The notes beneath the pieces are model-generated. The model was not told the DNA's origin and did no database searches. It saw only the letters and a program-made list of their open reading frames with translations. The translations under genes were made by a program, and so were the position numbers. Positions 1 through 11,350 of a DNA stretch of 64,000 bases are shown piece after piece; position 1 is the first letter of the stretch, and every line of letters begins with the position of its first letter. The stretch is from Campylobacterales bacterium (GTDB taxonomy: Bacteria; Campylobacterota; Campylobacteria; Campylobacterales; Sulfurovaceae), in the NCBI GenBank assembly GCA_014763895.1, contig JACXUM010000002.1, positions 49,270 through 113,269 of the forward strand, written 5' to 3'.

Positions 1-1
1 T

Positions 2-286
2 TTGGTTGCAATGACAATCCTTTTTATCGTGTACCGTATCTTTAAGATTGCCTCGAAAGTGCAAAATCCCGTTTATTATCTTTTCTCAGTCGGGGTTGGC
101 CTGCTGATCGCTTTTGCTTTTATCATTAACAGTTACGGGATCGCAGGTATCACTCCTATCAAAGGGATCGCTGTTCCATTTTTGAGCTACGGGGGTTCTC
201 ATATCATGGCCTCCTGTATCGCGATCGGGATGCTGTTGATGATTTCTAAAAAAGTGCCAAGAAAAGAAGATGGCAGTATGCTATAA
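2..286 (+). CDS. ftsW: Cell division/lipid II flippase-type SEDS protein FtsW, C-terminal fragment (truncated by window edge)
   Basis: C-terminal SEDS motifs 'GIAVPFLSYGGSHIMASCIAIGMLL'; immediately upstream of murG. Confidence 0.85.
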   Translation: MVAMTILFIVYRIFKIASKVQNPVYYLFSVGVGLLIAFAFIINSYGIAGITPIKGIAVPFLSYGGSHIMASCIAIGMLLMISKKVPRKEDGSML

Positions 287-303
287 AAAGACAGGGAATA
301 AAG

Positions 304-1323
304 ATGAGTATCGTAATGACAGGCGGAGGTACCGGCGGGCATCTTGCCATCATCAGGGCAGTCAAGGAGTGCTTGAATGACCAGAGACTGATCTATATCG
401 GATCGACCAAAGGGCAGGATAGGCAGTGGTTTGAACATGATGAAGCCTTTTTAAAAAAGTATTTTTTGCAAACCCAAGGAGTGGTCAATCAAGGATTATT
501 GGGAAAAGTAAAGTCCTTGTGGATGTTGGTCAAAGCGACACTGAGAGCAAAGAGACTGCTCAAAGAGCATGAGGCAAAAGTTGTATTTTCTGTCGGTGGG
601 TTTTCTTCTGCCCCGACGGCATTTGCCGCCAAACTGCTGGGTATTCCTCTGGTGATCCATGAACAAAATGCTGCATTGGGTTCTTTGAATAAAGTGCTCA
701 AACCTTATGCTGCATCGTTTATATCTTCCTATCTTGAGGAGAGCCCTATTAAGGCTTATCCTGTAAAAGAGATATTTTTTGAAAATGCCCGTATTCGTAA
801 TACGGTACAATGTGTACTCTTTTTAGGCGGATCCCAGGGAGCCAAAGCGATCAATACCCTTGCACTCAAAATAGCGTCTGAGCTTCAAAAAAGAGGTATC
901 AAGATCATTCACCAGGCGGGTGAAAAAAATGTGGATGAGGTCAAAAAAGCCTATGAAGGGTTGGGAATTGAAGCGGAAGTATTCGGCTTTACAACGAAAT
1001 TGGCGGATTATATGAAAGAGGCAGATTTTGCCATAGCAAGAGCCGGGGCTTCGACACTATGGGAGCTTGCAGCTACTGGGTTACCTGCACTTTTCATCCC
1101 TTATCCCTATGCAGCAAGTGACCATCAGTACTACAATGCGATATTTTTAGTAGAACAGCATCTGGCCTGGTTGATGAGAGAAGATGAGATCAGCGAAGAA
1201 AAAGCGATCGCTTTGATGGATGAAGACATGGAGGCAAAAAGCCGAGGTTTGATTGAGAGCATTGAAAAAGACGGAAGCAGGCAGATTGCAGAATTATTAA
1301 AAGGGTATGTAAGCATCAAATAA
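304..1323 (+). CDS. murG: UDP-N-acetylglucosamine--N-acetylmuramyl-(pentapeptide) pyrophosphoryl-undecaprenol GlcNAc transferase
   Basis: 'MTGGGTGGHL' N-terminus, 'FLGGSQGAKAIN', 'ARAGASTLWELAATGLPALFIPYPYAASDHQ'. Confidence 0.97.
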   Translation: MSIVMTGGGTGGHLAIIRAVKECLNDQRLIYIGSTKGQDRQWFEHDEAFLKKYFLQTQGVVNQGLLGKVKSLWMLVKATLRAKRLLKEHEAKVVFSVGGFSSAPTAFAAKLLGIPLVIHEQNAALGSLNKVLKPYAASFISSYLEESPIKAYPVKEIFFENARIRNTVQCVLFLGGSQGAKAINTLALKIASELQKRGIKIIHQAGEKNVDEVKKAYEGLGIEAEVFGFTTKLADYMKEADFAIARAGASTLWELAATGLPALFIPYPYAASDHQYYNAIFLVEQHLAWLMREDEISEEKAIALMDEDMEAKSRGLIESIEKDGSRQIAELLKGYVSIK

Positions 1324-1394
1324 CTTTTTTTGACATTTAAGACTTTTATGCTTTTTTAATTTGAAAAGTTATAGTAAAAAAGGGCGGGTCATAA

Positions 1395-1778
1395 ATGAAA
1401 AAAAGTTTTTTAATGAGCGGGTTAAGCATTTTCGTGATGGCAGTTGCCGGGTGTGGTGGCGGAGGTTCTAGTAATCCTCCGGCAACAGTTGATATCAGTA
1501 ATTTGGATAATGGTTATTCAATCGAGTACCAAAAAATAGGGATTAATACACCGAGTGGTGTAATGCAATTTTGTGGAAGTGATTATATTATGACTGGGTA
1601 TATCGAGAGCAATGGGACTTTTGAGATCGATAGTAACCTTATCGTCTTTCATGATACAGATGATTTTCAATTACTGACGACGGGAGAATTGGTAGAAGAT
1701 GAGAACTATGAGTTTAGTGGAATTAGTGACGATCCTACGATTCAAATTACGCATATAGAAGAAATTGATTGTATTTAA
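1395..1778 (+). CDS. Small hypothetical lipoprotein
   Basis: N-terminal signal followed by lipobox-like 'VAGCGGGGSSNPP'; no family recognised. Confidence 0.6.
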   Translation: MKKSFLMSGLSIFVMAVAGCGGGGSSNPPATVDISNLDNGYSIEYQKIGINTPSGVMQFCGSDYIMTGYIESNGTFEIDSNLIVFHDTDDFQLLTTGELVEDENYEFSGISDDPTIQITHIEEIDCI

Positions 1779-1943
1779 AGGTTTTTCTCTAAATCTATGA
1801 AGTGAAGGGGATGAAAAATGGAAGTGGATAAAGGTTGCTTTTAAGCCCCTTAGAATGAACATTTCCCTCTTTTAACTCCAGTTTACCTTTCGATAACCAC
1901 ATTTTGGGTAAAATATCTCCATTTTATCAGAGGATATTTTTCA

Positions 1944-4502
1944 ATGGATATTAGAAAAGCATATTTAGACTTTTTTCAAAGCAAAGGGCATCAACTTGTA
2001 GAGAGTTCCCCACTCGTTCCTGATGATGCAACCCTGCTTTTTACGAATGCTGGGATGGTACAGTTTAAGAACATCTTTACAGGCAATGCACCTATCCCAA
2101 ATCCCCCAAGAGCGACTTCTTCCCAAACATGTATCCGTGCAGGCGGGAAGCATAATGACCTTGACAATGTCGGGTATACTGCCAGACACCATACCTTTTT
2201 TGAAATGCTTGGGAATTTTTCTTTCGGTGATTATTTTAAAGAAGAGGCGATCGCTTATGCATGGGAATTTGTAACCGGTAAGAACTATCTTGCCCTCCCG
2301 ATAGAAAAGATCTGGGTAACCGTACATGAGACCGATGATGAAGCCTTTGATATCTGGAAAAACTATGTCAAAGAAGAGCGTATCATGCGCTTTGGGGATA
2401 AGGATAACTTCTGGCAGATGGGCGATACAGGTCCTTGCGGTCCGTGTTCGGAGATCTTCTATGACCAGGGAGAGGAACATTTTAACTCTCCTGAAGATGT
2501 GATGGGTGGAGACGGTGATAGATTTTTGGAGATATGGAACCTTGTATTTATGCAGTACGAAAGAGATGAGAACGGTACCCTTCATCCGCTTCCAAAACCG
2601 AGTATCGATACGGGTATGGGGCTTGAAAGGGTTGTTGCGATCAAAGAAGGGGAGTTCAACAACTACCACTCTTCGCTCTTTAGACCTTTGCTTGATGCGG
2701 TCAGCAAGCTGGTTGGCAGACCTTACAGCTATGAAGCATCGGATTCGGCAAGTTACCGTGTTATTGCAGATCACCTGCGTTCAACAGCTTTCTTACTGGC
2801 ACAGGGAGTGAACTTTGATAAAGTAGGTCGTGGGTACGTCCTTCGCCGTATCATGAGACGTGCAATCAGACACGGCTATCTGCTTGGAATGCGTGAGCCG
2901 TTCATGTACAAACTTGTCGATACACTGGTGGATGTGATGGGAGATCATTATATCTATCTTGAAACAAGGGCTGAAGCGATCAAAACCGCGATGAAATTTG
3001 AAGAAGAGAGTTTCTTTGATACGATTGAGGCTGGGATCAGACTCTTTAACGAAGAGCTTGAAAATACGACAGATGTCTTTAACGGTGAAGTAGCTTTCAA
3101 GCTTTATGATACGTACGGGTTCCCGCTGGATCTGACAGAGGATATGCTTAGAGAAAAGGGTATCCGTCTTGATATCGAAGCATTTGATGCAAAGATGGAA
3201 GCTCAGAAAGCACAGTCCAAGGCGGCGTGGAAAGGCAGCGGGGATGCTGCGATGAGCGGGGATTTTAAAACACTCAAAGAGACATTCGGGCTCAATACCT
3301 TTGTAGGGTATGAGACAACACAGCAAAAAACAAAAGTATTGGCTCTTTTGGATGAGGAGTTTAACCAGGTAGAAAGTCTGGATGGGAAAGGATGGGCATT
3401 GCTTGAGCAGACGCCTTTCTATGCTGAGTCTGGAGGACAGAGTGGAGATAGAGGGGAACTTGTCGGTAAGGCAAAGGTGCTTGATACGAAGAAATTTTTA
3501 GATATGAATCTTTCCGAAGTCAAAGGAAAACTGAAAGTTGGTGACGAGGTAGAAGCGGCAGTAGACCAGTCCCGAACACAAATTACCAAGCATCACTCCG
3601 CAACACACTTGCTACATGCAGCACTTCGTGAAATTCTTGGAGACCATATCACCCAGGCAGGTTCATTGGTTGAAGCGAACAGACTGCGCTTTGACTTCTC
3701 TCATCCTAAAGCGATGCGTGTTGAAGAGATCGAAGCAGTGGAGGCCTGGGTCAATGACAAGATAGACAGGGATATTCCTGCGCAAACAAAAGTGATGCCG
3801 ATCGAGGAAGCTAAAAATGCCGGAGCGATGGCACTGTTTGGCGAAAAGTACGGCGATGAGGTACGTGTGGTAAGTATGGGGAATGCCTCTTTAGAACTTT
3901 GTGGAGGAACACACGTGGCCTCTACGGCGCAGATAGGGCTTTTTATGATCACAAAAGAGAGCGGGGTAAGTGCCGGAGTACGCCGTATCGAAGCGATCTG
4001 CGGTGCTGAAGCGATCAGGGTGGTCAAAGGGCTTAGAGGGGAGCTTTCACGGATCAAAGAGGAAGTGAAAAACCAAAACCCGATTGCTGGTATCGCAAAG
4101 CTCAAAGAGCAGGTCAAAACACTCAAAAATGAACTCGCTTCTGCGATGAGCGTACAGCAAAAAGAGCTCAAAGCCGTTGAAGTAAACGGAGTCCATGTGA
4201 TCGTTGAAGAGGTTGAGAGCGGTGATATCAAGACGATGATTGATGAGATCAAGAACAGATATGAAAGTATTGCAGTAATGTTGTTCATGAAAAAAGACGA
4301 TAAAGTGATGTTTGCAGCTGGCAGCAAAGGAAATGCGATCAAAGCAGGAGACTGGATCAAAACCATTGCACCTATCGTAGGCGGCGGCGGTGGCGGACGT
4401 CCTGATTTTGCACAGGCAGGGGGGAAAGACCCAAATAAGATAGAAGAGGCTATCGAAGAGGCTAAAGTCTATTTGGCTCAGATCCTGGAGGGCGGAAACT
4501 AG
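1944..4502 (+). CDS. alaS: Alanyl-tRNA synthetase
   Basis: Full-length 852 aa; '[32 protein letters not shown]', '[13 protein letters not shown]', C-terminal '[18 protein letters not shown]'. Confidence 0.99.
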   Translation: MDIRKAYLDFFQSKGHQLVESSPLVPDDATLLFTNAGMVQFKNIFTGNAPIPNPPRATSSQTCIRAGGKHNDLDNVGYTARHHTFFEMLGNFSFGDYFKEEAIAYAWEFVTGKNYLALPIEKIWVTVHETDDEAFDIWKNYVKEERIMRFGDKDNFWQMGDTGPCGPCSEIFYDQGEEHFNSPEDVMGGDGDRFLEIWNLVFMQYERDENGTLHPLPKPSIDTGMGLERVVAIKEGEFNNYHSSLFRPLLDAVSKLVGRPYSYEASDSASYRVIADHLRSTAFLLAQGVNFDKVGRGYVLRRIMRRAIRHGYLLGMREPFMYKLVDTLVDVMGDHYIYLETRAEAIKTAMKFEEESFFDTIEAGIRLFNEELENTTDVFNGEVAFKLYDTYGFPLDLTEDMLREKGIRLDIEAFDAKMEAQKAQSKAAWKGSGDAAMSGDFKTLKETFGLNTFVGYETTQQKTKVLALLDEEFNQVESLDGKGWALLEQTPFYAESGGQSGDRGELVGKAKVLDTKKFLDMNLSEVKGKLKVGDEVEAAVDQSRTQITKHHSATHLLHAALREILGDHITQAGSLVEANRLRFDFSHPKAMRVEEIEAVEAWVNDKIDRDIPAQTKVMPIEEAKNAGAMALFGEKYGDEVRVVSMGNASLELCGGTHVASTAQIGLFMITKESGVSAGVRRIEAICGAEAIRVVKGLRGELSRIKEEVKNQNPIAGIAKLKEQVKTLKNELASAMSVQQKELKAVEVNGVHVIVEEVESGDIKTMIDEIKNRYESIAVMLFMKKDDKVMFAAGSKGNAIKAGDWIKTIAPIVGGGGGGRPDFAQAGGKDPNKIEEAIEEAKVYLAQILEGGN

Positions 4503-4503
4503 G

Positions 4504-5037
4504 ATGAAAACCGAATTGACAGGATTTTTCGGTGCATTTGCACATGAGATTGTTTTTTTGCATGTATTCAGCGCATTTATCTGGGTTGGAGGCATGATCG
4601 CGATTCGTTTGGCCGTGCATCCAAACCTTCAGCTTATCGAGGATCCAAAAGTAAGGCTCGGACGTACCTTGGCAATCACGGGGAGATTTTTCAATATTGT
4701 GATACCGTTTATCATAACTATTATTGTGACAGCTGTGTTGATGGCAGTCGGTTTGGGTTTTAGAAATGCCGCTGTTGATGAAAATGGCCATATTATTTCC
4801 GAAGCAGCGATGTATATTTATAATATCGTCCATGTCAAAGAGGGCATCTGGCTGATCATGGCAATGAACTTTACCTGGATGTACCTCAAAAGAAGAAAAG
4901 CACAAAAACTCTTTGATGAGGGTAAACTTTCTGATGCCAAAGTCGCATTGTCCTTGATCCCAAAGCTATTGCTGCCGATTAATATCGCATTGGGCGTTGT
5001 GGCAATATGGTTAGGTATTACTCTTAGAGGATTTTAA
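4504..5037 (+). CDS. Hypothetical integral membrane protein (CopD-like helices)
   Basis: Several hydrophobic segments; 'HVFSAFIWVGGMIAIR'; tightly linked to alaS. Confidence 0.6.
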   Translation: MKTELTGFFGAFAHEIVFLHVFSAFIWVGGMIAIRLAVHPNLQLIEDPKVRLGRTLAITGRFFNIVIPFIITIIVTAVLMAVGLGFRNAAVDENGHIISEAAMYIYNIVHVKEGIWLIMAMNFTWMYLKRRKAQKLFDEGKLSDAKVALSLIPKLLLPINIALGVVAIWLGITLRGF

Positions 5038-5039
5038 AT

Positions 5040-5615
5040 ATGAAAAAAAAGGAACAAATCTGTTTGTGTTCCTCTTCACCCTCGCGTGCTTTATTGCTTG
5101 AGAAATTCGGTGTGGATTTCATCCAGAAATCTCCTGATTTTGATGAAGATCTTATTGCAACAAATGAGGCTAAAAATTTTGTTTATACAGCCAGTAAAGG
5201 CAAATTGGAGGCAGGAGTAAAGGAATTTGGTCTTGATACCCCTCTGTTGTGTGCCGATACCGTTATTGCTGCAAGTGACGGTACGATCCTGCGTAAAGCA
5301 AAAGATATCGACGATGCCAGGCGAATTTTGAAGATTCAAAGCGGTTCGACGATTGCCATTATCTCTTCTGTGCATTTTAGATCTAAAAAATTACTTTTTA
5401 CGGATATTTCCGCGACCTATTACCAGTTTGCTCCGTTTGATGAAAATGAACTTGAATCTTACCTTCAAAGCGGTCTTTGGGAAGGTAAGGCAGGTGGGTG
5501 CATGGTGGAGGGATTCTGCAGAAAATATATTCGAAGCGTCAAAGGGCTTGAGAGTACGGCAATGGGACTGCAGGTTGAAAAGTTGCTGCCTTGGATCGGT
5601 GAATTGAATGTATGA
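5040..5615 (+). CDS. maf: Maf-family nucleoside triphosphate pyrophosphatase
   Basis: 'LCSSSPSRALLLEKFGVDF', 'LLCADTVIA', 'GKAGGCMVEG' Maf-like pattern. Confidence 0.85.
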   Translation: MKKKEQICLCSSSPSRALLLEKFGVDFIQKSPDFDEDLIATNEAKNFVYTASKGKLEAGVKEFGLDTPLLCADTVIAASDGTILRKAKDIDDARRILKIQSGSTIAIISSVHFRSKKLLFTDISATYYQFAPFDENELESYLQSGLWEGKAGGCMVEGFCRKYIRSVKGLESTAMGLQVEKLLPWIGELNV

Positions 5616-6699
5616 ACATGAACTTCTTGCATTGAAAAAAGCAGGACGCTTCAGGGAACGGCATCTTTTTGAGCGTTCTTTGATCGATCTGGCAAGCAAT
5701 GACTATCTGGGGCTTGCGAACAAAAGAAAACAGCTCAAAAAAGCATTAAGCATATTGGACAGCTATGATATCTTTGCCCCTAAAGCCAGTATGTTGGTTA
5801 ACGGATATCATGAAGTCCATCAGGCATTTGAAACATTGCTTTGTGGGATCAATGGGTTTGAAGCGGGTATTACAGTTGGATCTGGATTTTTGGCAAACCT
5901 TTCGCTGATCGAGTCTTTGGTACGTAAACAGGATAGGCTGTTTATGGATGAGGAGTACCATGCAAGCGGTATGATCGCAACGGGACTTTTAGGCGACCGG
6001 GTCATTTTTTTCAAACATAACGATGCAGCAGATCTAAAAGAAAAGATAGCACAGTATGGAAAAAAGAGGAATATTATTGCGATAGAGGGTATCTATTCGA
6101 TGAGCGGCGAGGTTTGCCATCAAGAGTTTTTTGATATCGCAGATGACTATGAAGCGCTCTTGATCGTCGATGAAGCGCACAGTTCCGGTGTTTTGGGTGA
6201 AAATCTTTTAGGTGTGTTTGAACATTATGGTATCGATATTAAACCGCACTATATCAAGATGGGTACTTTGGGTAAAGCCTATGGAAGTTACGGTGCCTAT
6301 ATCCTTGCTTCCAGAGAGATTGTCTCTTTTTTGGAAAACCGGGCTAAACCGATCATCTATTCGACCGCACCTTCTGTAATTGACACGGCTCTGGCATTGG
6401 TCAATGTACAACATATTCAGAACAATGCACAAAAATACCGTCACCGTATCGATAAACGTCAAAAGGTTGTTAAAGAGATATTGGATATGGAGTTGCAAGG
6501 TCTGATCCTGCCGATCCCTATGCCAAGCAATCAAGAGGCGCTTAGGATGCAAAAGCAATTGATGGAACAGGGTTTTTTGGTTGGAGCTATCAGGCAGCCT
6601 ACCGTAAAACATCCTATCTTGAGGGTAATCCCAAGAATAGGAGTCAGTATAAAAGATCTCAAACGGGTATTAAAGTTCATTAACGCCAAAACGTTATAA
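5608..6699 (+). CDS. Alpha-oxoamine synthase family PLP enzyme (BioF/KBL-like)
   Basis: 'NDYLGLANKRK', 'GSGFLANLSLIESLV', 'IVDEAHSSGVLGENLLG', 'KMGTLGKAYGSYGAYI'. Confidence 0.85.
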   Translation: MYEHELLALKKAGRFRERHLFERSLIDLASNDYLGLANKRKQLKKALSILDSYDIFAPKASMLVNGYHEVHQAFETLLCGINGFEAGITVGSGFLANLSLIESLVRKQDRLFMDEEYHASGMIATGLLGDRVIFFKHNDAADLKEKIAQYGKKRNIIAIEGIYSMSGEVCHQEFFDIADDYEALLIVDEAHSSGVLGENLLGVFEHYGIDIKPHYIKMGTLGKAYGSYGAYILASREIVSFLENRAKPIIYSTAPSVIDTALALVNVQHIQNNAQKYRHRIDKRQKVVKEILDMELQGLILPIPMPSNQEALRMQKQLMEQGFLVGAIRQPTVKHPILRVIPRIGVSIKDLKRVLKFINAKTL

Positions 6700-6724
6700 T
6701 TGGTATTTAAAATAAAGGATCAAG

Positions 6725-8842
6725 GTGTTTAGTTATTTAATTAAAGGTTCTGTTATCCTTATCATGTTATTTGGGGTTGCATTGGTTGCAGCCTTCATCT
6801 ATGCTTATGAAGAGGTGACATTGGATGCAGATAGACTCATCAATTATAAACCGGAAACTTCCAGTGTTATTTTGGATAGGAACGGAAATCAATTAGCCTA
6901 TGTGTTTAAAAAAGAGCACCGTCTTTTTGCACGTTATGATGAGATCCCTGGGGTATTGATCGAGGGTCTTGTAGCAATGGAAGATACCCGTTTCTTTGAG
7001 CACAGCGGGGTAAACCCAGATGCCATATTTAGGGCGATTATCAAGGATATTCAGGCTGGAAAATTTGTGGAAGGCGGGAGTACGATCACCCAGCAGCTTA
7101 TCAAAAATAAAATCCTTTCCAATGAAAAAAAACTTGCACGTAAGATCAGGGAGGCAATTCTTGCTTTGAAAATTGAGCATGAACTCAGTAAAGAACAGAT
7201 TCTTGAGCGCTATCTCAATGAAATATCCTACGGCAATAACTATTTTGGTGTTAAAACGGCTGCAAAGGGATATTTTCACAAAGAGTTGAACGAACTCACC
7301 CTGAAAGAGTGTGCGATGCTGATAGGAATACCGAATGCTCCAAGCTACTATAACCCTATTCGTCATTATAAGCGTGCGCTTGACCGGGCCAATAATGTAT
7401 TGTACCGCATGAAAAGCATCGGATGGATCACACAAAGGGATTATCTCAAAGCGGCTAAAGAATCTCCAGAAGTCTATAAAACCTCTTTGACGCAGAATAT
7501 CGCTCCGTATATCGTGGATGAGGTATTAAGACGTTTTGATGGTAAATTGGGTGATATCCGTACCGGCGGATACCAAATCTATACAACGATAGATATGCAA
7601 CAGCAAAAAATCGCTGAAGATGCAGTTGCGTATGCTTATAAAAAACTTTTGAAACGTTACAATGAAAAAGCAGAGACTTCTACGCTTAACGGTGGACTGG
7701 TTTCGGTTGAGAGCAGCACAGGTGATATCCTCTCGATGGTCGGAGGGGTGGATTATGCCAAGTCCGCCTTTAACCGTATTACGCAGTCAAAACGTCAGCC
7801 TGGTTCATCATTTAAGCCCTTTATTTATCAAACGGCACTTGACATGGGGTACAACCCGGCTACTCCGTTGACAGATCTAGCACGAACATTTCAGTATTAT
7901 TCCAACGGAAAATTGAAGATCTGGTCACCTAAAAACTATGAAAGGGATTTTAAAGGGTTCATTCCTTTAAGGGAAGCATTGGTACATTCCCGAAACCTTG
8001 CTACGATCAATCTTGTAGCAGATATTGGTGTAAGTACCATCCGGAAGCGATTGGCGTACTTGGATGTGCCTCATATCCCTAATGATATGTCGCTAGCTTT
8101 GGGCAATCTTGGACTAAGTCCTCTTAAAATGGCACAGATCTTTTCGGTATTTGCAAACCAAGGCCATATGATAGAACCCAGACTTGTCAGTAAGATCATC
8201 TCCAAAGAAGGGGCAGTGATCTATGAAACCCGTCCGAAAGAGATAGAAGGGTTTACAACTCCGGAGCAGGCCTATCTGATGACCGATATCCTCAAAGATG
8301 TTATCAGGAGAGGGACCGGGATAAATGCAGCGGTTCCAGGTTTAGAACTTGCCGGTAAAACCGGTACAACCAATGATGGCGTGGATGCATGGTTCTGCGG
8401 CTATTCTCCTACGATAGAAACCATTTCATGGTTTGGAAGGGATAACAATAAGCCTATCGGCAAAAGTGCAACAGGAGGTGCGATCGCTGCGCCGGCATTT
8501 TCATACTATTATCAAAAACTTTTGGAGTCAGATCCTACTATGAAGCGTACATTTGATATCCCAAAAGGTGTTTTCATGGGAGAATACAACGGTAAAATGG
8601 AGCTTTATACCAAAGACTCTCCGCTTCCTGCGGTGAAACATGAACCGGTTGACGAATATGGCCAGATGTTGAATGAAAATAATGAAACATCGCAAGTAGT
8701 CGATACAGAGGAGGATATGGGAATGGCCCAAACGCTTCCTGTCGAGGGAGAAGAACCTAATACTCAGGAAGATGATGCATTGCATCCTAAAAAAAGCGTT
8801 CCGACAACGCCTGCATCTCACGATAGTGGAACGCTGTTTTAA
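6725..8842 (+). CDS. pbpA: Penicillin-binding protein 1A (bifunctional transglycosylase/transpeptidase)
   Basis: GT51 'AMEDTRFFEHSGVNPDAIFRA...GGSTITQQLIKN'; TP 'QPGSSFKPFIYQTAL', 'SRNL', 'AGKTGTTND'. Confidence 0.95.
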   Translation: MFSYLIKGSVILIMLFGVALVAAFIYAYEEVTLDADRLINYKPETSSVILDRNGNQLAYVFKKEHRLFARYDEIPGVLIEGLVAMEDTRFFEHSGVNPDAIFRAIIKDIQAGKFVEGGSTITQQLIKNKILSNEKKLARKIREAILALKIEHELSKEQILERYLNEISYGNNYFGVKTAAKGYFHKELNELTLKECAMLIGIPNAPSYYNPIRHYKRALDRANNVLYRMKSIGWITQRDYLKAAKESPEVYKTSLTQNIAPYIVDEVLRRFDGKLGDIRTGGYQIYTTIDMQQQKIAEDAVAYAYKKLLKRYNEKAETSTLNGGLVSVESSTGDILSMVGGVDYAKSAFNRITQSKRQPGSSFKPFIYQTALDMGYNPATPLTDLARTFQYYSNGKLKIWSPKNYERDFKGFIPLREALVHSRNLATINLVADIGVSTIRKRLAYLDVPHIPNDMSLALGNLGLSPLKMAQIFSVFANQGHMIEPRLVSKIISKEGAVIYETRPKEIEGFTTPEQAYLMTDILKDVIRRGTGINAAVPGLELAGKTGTTNDGVDAWFCGYSPTIETISWFGRDNNKPIGKSATGGAIAAPAFSYYYQKLLESDPTMKRTFDIPKGVFMGEYNGKMELYTKDSPLPAVKHEPVDEYGQMLNENNETSQVVDTEEDMGMAQTLPVEGEEPNTQEDDALHPKKSVPTTPASHDSGTLF

Positions 8843-8864
8843 TTGATTTAGGTAAGAAAAAGAT

Positions 8865-8887
8865 CTTTCAGGCAAGAAGCCTGAAAG
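8865..8887. terminator. Hairpin terminator between convergent PBP1A and glnA genes
   Basis: Perfect inverted repeat CTTTCAGGC-aagaa-GCCTGAAAG; A-tract upstream gives a U-tract on the minus strand. Confidence 0.75.
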
Positions 8888-8893
8888 TAGGTT

Positions 8894-10324
8894 TTAGCAA
8901 GAGAATACTGTAGAGAAGTCGAATGCAGTTGGTCTTGCTTCATCCGGCCATACTTGTCTTTCGAACATATAGTGTTGATATGTTGTAATGAACTCTTCAG
9001 TAAATACCGGGCTAAGGAACGCATGGTCTTCGATAAGAGCCTCAAGTGCTTCTCTTAGGGTATGCGGCATTTGAGGGATTTTTTTCTCTCTGATCTCATC
9101 AAGGTTCAGTTCGAATAGATCCTCATCCATTGGCCCTACCGGAATATATTTGTTTTTGATACCATCGATTCCGGCCATGAGCAATGCTGCAAAACAAAGG
9201 TATGGGCAAGATGCTGAATCCGGGAATCTTGTTTCGATTCTCGTAGCCATTTCGCCTGCACCATAAGGGATACGACATGCAGCCGATCTGTTTTGCATAG
9301 AGTAAGTCAAGATGGATGGAGCTTCAAATCCAGGGATCAATCTTCGGTAAGAGTTTGAACTTGGGTTTGTGATAGCTGCAACTGCTTTCGCGTGTTTGAA
9401 GATACCGCCAAGGTAGTGAAGCGCTGTTTCACTTAGGTTTGCGTATTCACCTTGTTTATAGAAAAGGTTTTTACCGTCTTTCCAGATTGATTGGTGTACA
9501 TGTTGACCGTTTCCGTTGTCTCCGTAAAGTGGTTTTGGCATGAACGTTGCAGTTTTACCGTTTAGGTGTGCTACCATTTTAACTACGTATTTATATTTTT
9601 GTACGTTATCCGCTGCTTCGATCAAAGTCCCGAATTTGATACCGATTTCACCTTGCCCCTGAGCAACTTCGTGGTGGCCAAGAACTACTTCAAGTCCTAC
9701 TTCTTCAAGGATCTGCATCATTTCAGCTCTTAGGTCAACCATTGTATCGATAGGCATAACCGGGAAGTAACCACCTTTCGTGCCAGCTCTGTGACCTATG
9801 TTTCCTGTTTCACCATAGCCCGTAGACGCATTCCATGAACCTTCTTCTGAGTCTACTCTGTAACCTGCCTGGTTGACACCATCCCAGATACGCACATCAT
9901 CGAATACAAAGAATTCATTTTCAGGACCGAAATAAGCTACATCACCGATATTTGCTTCTGCAAGGTATTCAAGAGCTCTTTTAGCGATGGCTCTTGGACA
10001 TTTTTCATACATTTGGCCTTTGTAAATGTCATAAACATCACAGATAACGATCACGGTACTGTCTGCTGTGAATGGATCCATGAAAGCAGTTTCAATATCC
10101 GGTTTCAAAAGCATGTCTGATTTGTTGATCGGCTGCCAAGCTTCGATAGAACTACCGTCAAATGGAAGACCAGCATCAAGCATGCTGTCGCTTACCGCAC
10201 TTCTTCTATACGTGACATGGTGCCACATTCCTTTGATGTCTGTAAATCTAAAATCTACAAATTCTACTTCATTTTCTTCACAGAACTTGTTAAATTCTGC
10301 AATGTTGTTTACGAATTTACCCAT
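8894..10324 (-). CDS. glnA: Glutamine synthetase, type I
   Basis: '[22 protein letters not shown]', '[13 protein letters not shown]', '[10 protein letters not shown]'; start chosen at MGKFVNNI. Confidence 0.98.
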   Translation of the reverse strand: MGKFVNNIAEFNKFCEENEVEFVDFRFTDIKGMWHHVTYRRSAVSDSMLDAGLPFDGSSIEAWQPINKSDMLLKPDIETAFMDPFTADSTVIVICDVYDIYKGQMYEKCPRAIAKRALEYLAEANIGDVAYFGPENEFFVFDDVRIWDGVNQAGYRVDSEEGSWNASTGYGETGNIGHRAGTKGGYFPVMPIDTMVDLRAEMMQILEEVGLEVVLGHHEVAQGQGEIGIKFGTLIEAADNVQKYKYVVKMVAHLNGKTATFMPKPLYGDNGNGQHVHQSIWKDGKNLFYKQGEYANLSETALHYLGGIFKHAKAVAAITNPSSNSYRRLIPGFEAPSILTYSMQNRSAACRIPYGAGEMATRIETRFPDSASCPYLCFAALLMAGIDGIKNKYIPVGPMDEDLFELNLDEIREKKIPQMPHTLREALEALIEDHAFLSPVFTEEFITTYQHYMFERQVWPDEARPTAFDFSTVFSC

Positions 10325-10449
10325 GCGGATTTCCTCCAAAATTAAATTTATCCATATATTATAGCCATTCTAAAATAAGAGATAGTGAAGTTGGTTGCCT
10401 AAAAAATAGTCATTTATTTCTTTCTCACAAAAAATGTAAAAATTAGTGC

Positions 10450-11229
10450 TTAAAAAACGATCAATTCCCTGTCACGTTGTTCAAATGTCATGGCTTTGGT
10501 ATAGCCTACTTCTTTGGCCAATATAATCATCTCTTCATATCCAAATCCAACCTGTTCAACCGAATGGGCATCTGAAGCAAAGGTGATAGGGATATCAAGT
10601 TCATAAGCTTCTTCCAAAAGTGCGCGGGAAGGATAGATTTCGCCGACAGGTTTGCGTAAACCGGCAGCATTGAGTTCTAGAACCATATTGGATGCTTTAA
10701 TTGCTTTAAGGGCGTCTTTAGCCAAGAGACGGGTATCGATCGATGGCATAAATTTAAACACCTTGATAAGGTCCAAATGGCCGACGATATCGAATTTGCC
10801 GGTTTTAGCCATCATTTCGGTGGCTTCAAAATAGGCTTTCCATATCTCATCGATATTGCGGTCCTTATATCCGCCTATAAACTCGGGATTGTCAAATCCC
10901 CATTTGTCGATGAAATGTACCGAACCGATAAGATAATCCACTTTTGCATTTAAAACCCGCTCATCCATATAACCCGGAAGGTAGTCTACTTCATAGCCCA
11001 AAAGGATACGGATATCATTTTTATAGCGTTCTTTGGCCTCGAGAACCTCTTGCGTGTAGGCTTCCATCTCTTCAAATGCAAGACGGTATTTCTGGTCAAA
11101 ATCCATAGGGGCATGCTCTGAAAAACCGTAAACATCAATTTCCAGCTCTATCGCTCTTTGGATAAATTCGTCAATGGTTCCTTCTGCATGGTTGCATCGT
11201 GTAGTATGATTGTGTATATCTATTCTCAT
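10450..11229 (-). CDS. PHP-family histidinol-phosphatase-like protein
   Basis: 'MRIDIHNHTTRCNHAEGTIDEFIQRAIELEIDVYGFSEHAP', 'FASDAHSVEQVG'. Confidence 0.85.
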   Translation of the reverse strand: MRIDIHNHTTRCNHAEGTIDEFIQRAIELEIDVYGFSEHAPMDFDQKYRLAFEEMEAYTQEVLEAKERYKNDIRILLGYEVDYLPGYMDERVLNAKVDYLIGSVHFIDKWGFDNPEFIGGYKDRNIDEIWKAYFEATEMMAKTGKFDIVGHLDLIKVFKFMPSIDTRLLAKDALKAIKASNMVLELNAAGLRKPVGEIYPSRALLEEAYELDIPITFASDAHSVEQVGFGYEEMIILAKEVGYTKAMTFEQRDRELIVF

Positions 11230-11350
11230 TCTGTCTTATCTAATCTTTTACTTTGTTTTGTATTTATTCTATCATAAAATCTATGTTTTACCACTAATAG
11301 GGTAAAATAAGTGCTTAAACTATCTGACTTGTATTCAGAACAGGAAAAAT

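Noticed and set aside
1965-2774. 269-aa minus-strand ORF antisense to alaS
   Set aside because: Opposite a conserved alaS; composition and lack of motifs indicate a spurious antisense ORF.
3701-4366. 221-aa minus-strand Ser/Ile-rich ORF
   Set aside because: Antisense to the C-terminal part of alaS; low-complexity translation typical of antisense frames.
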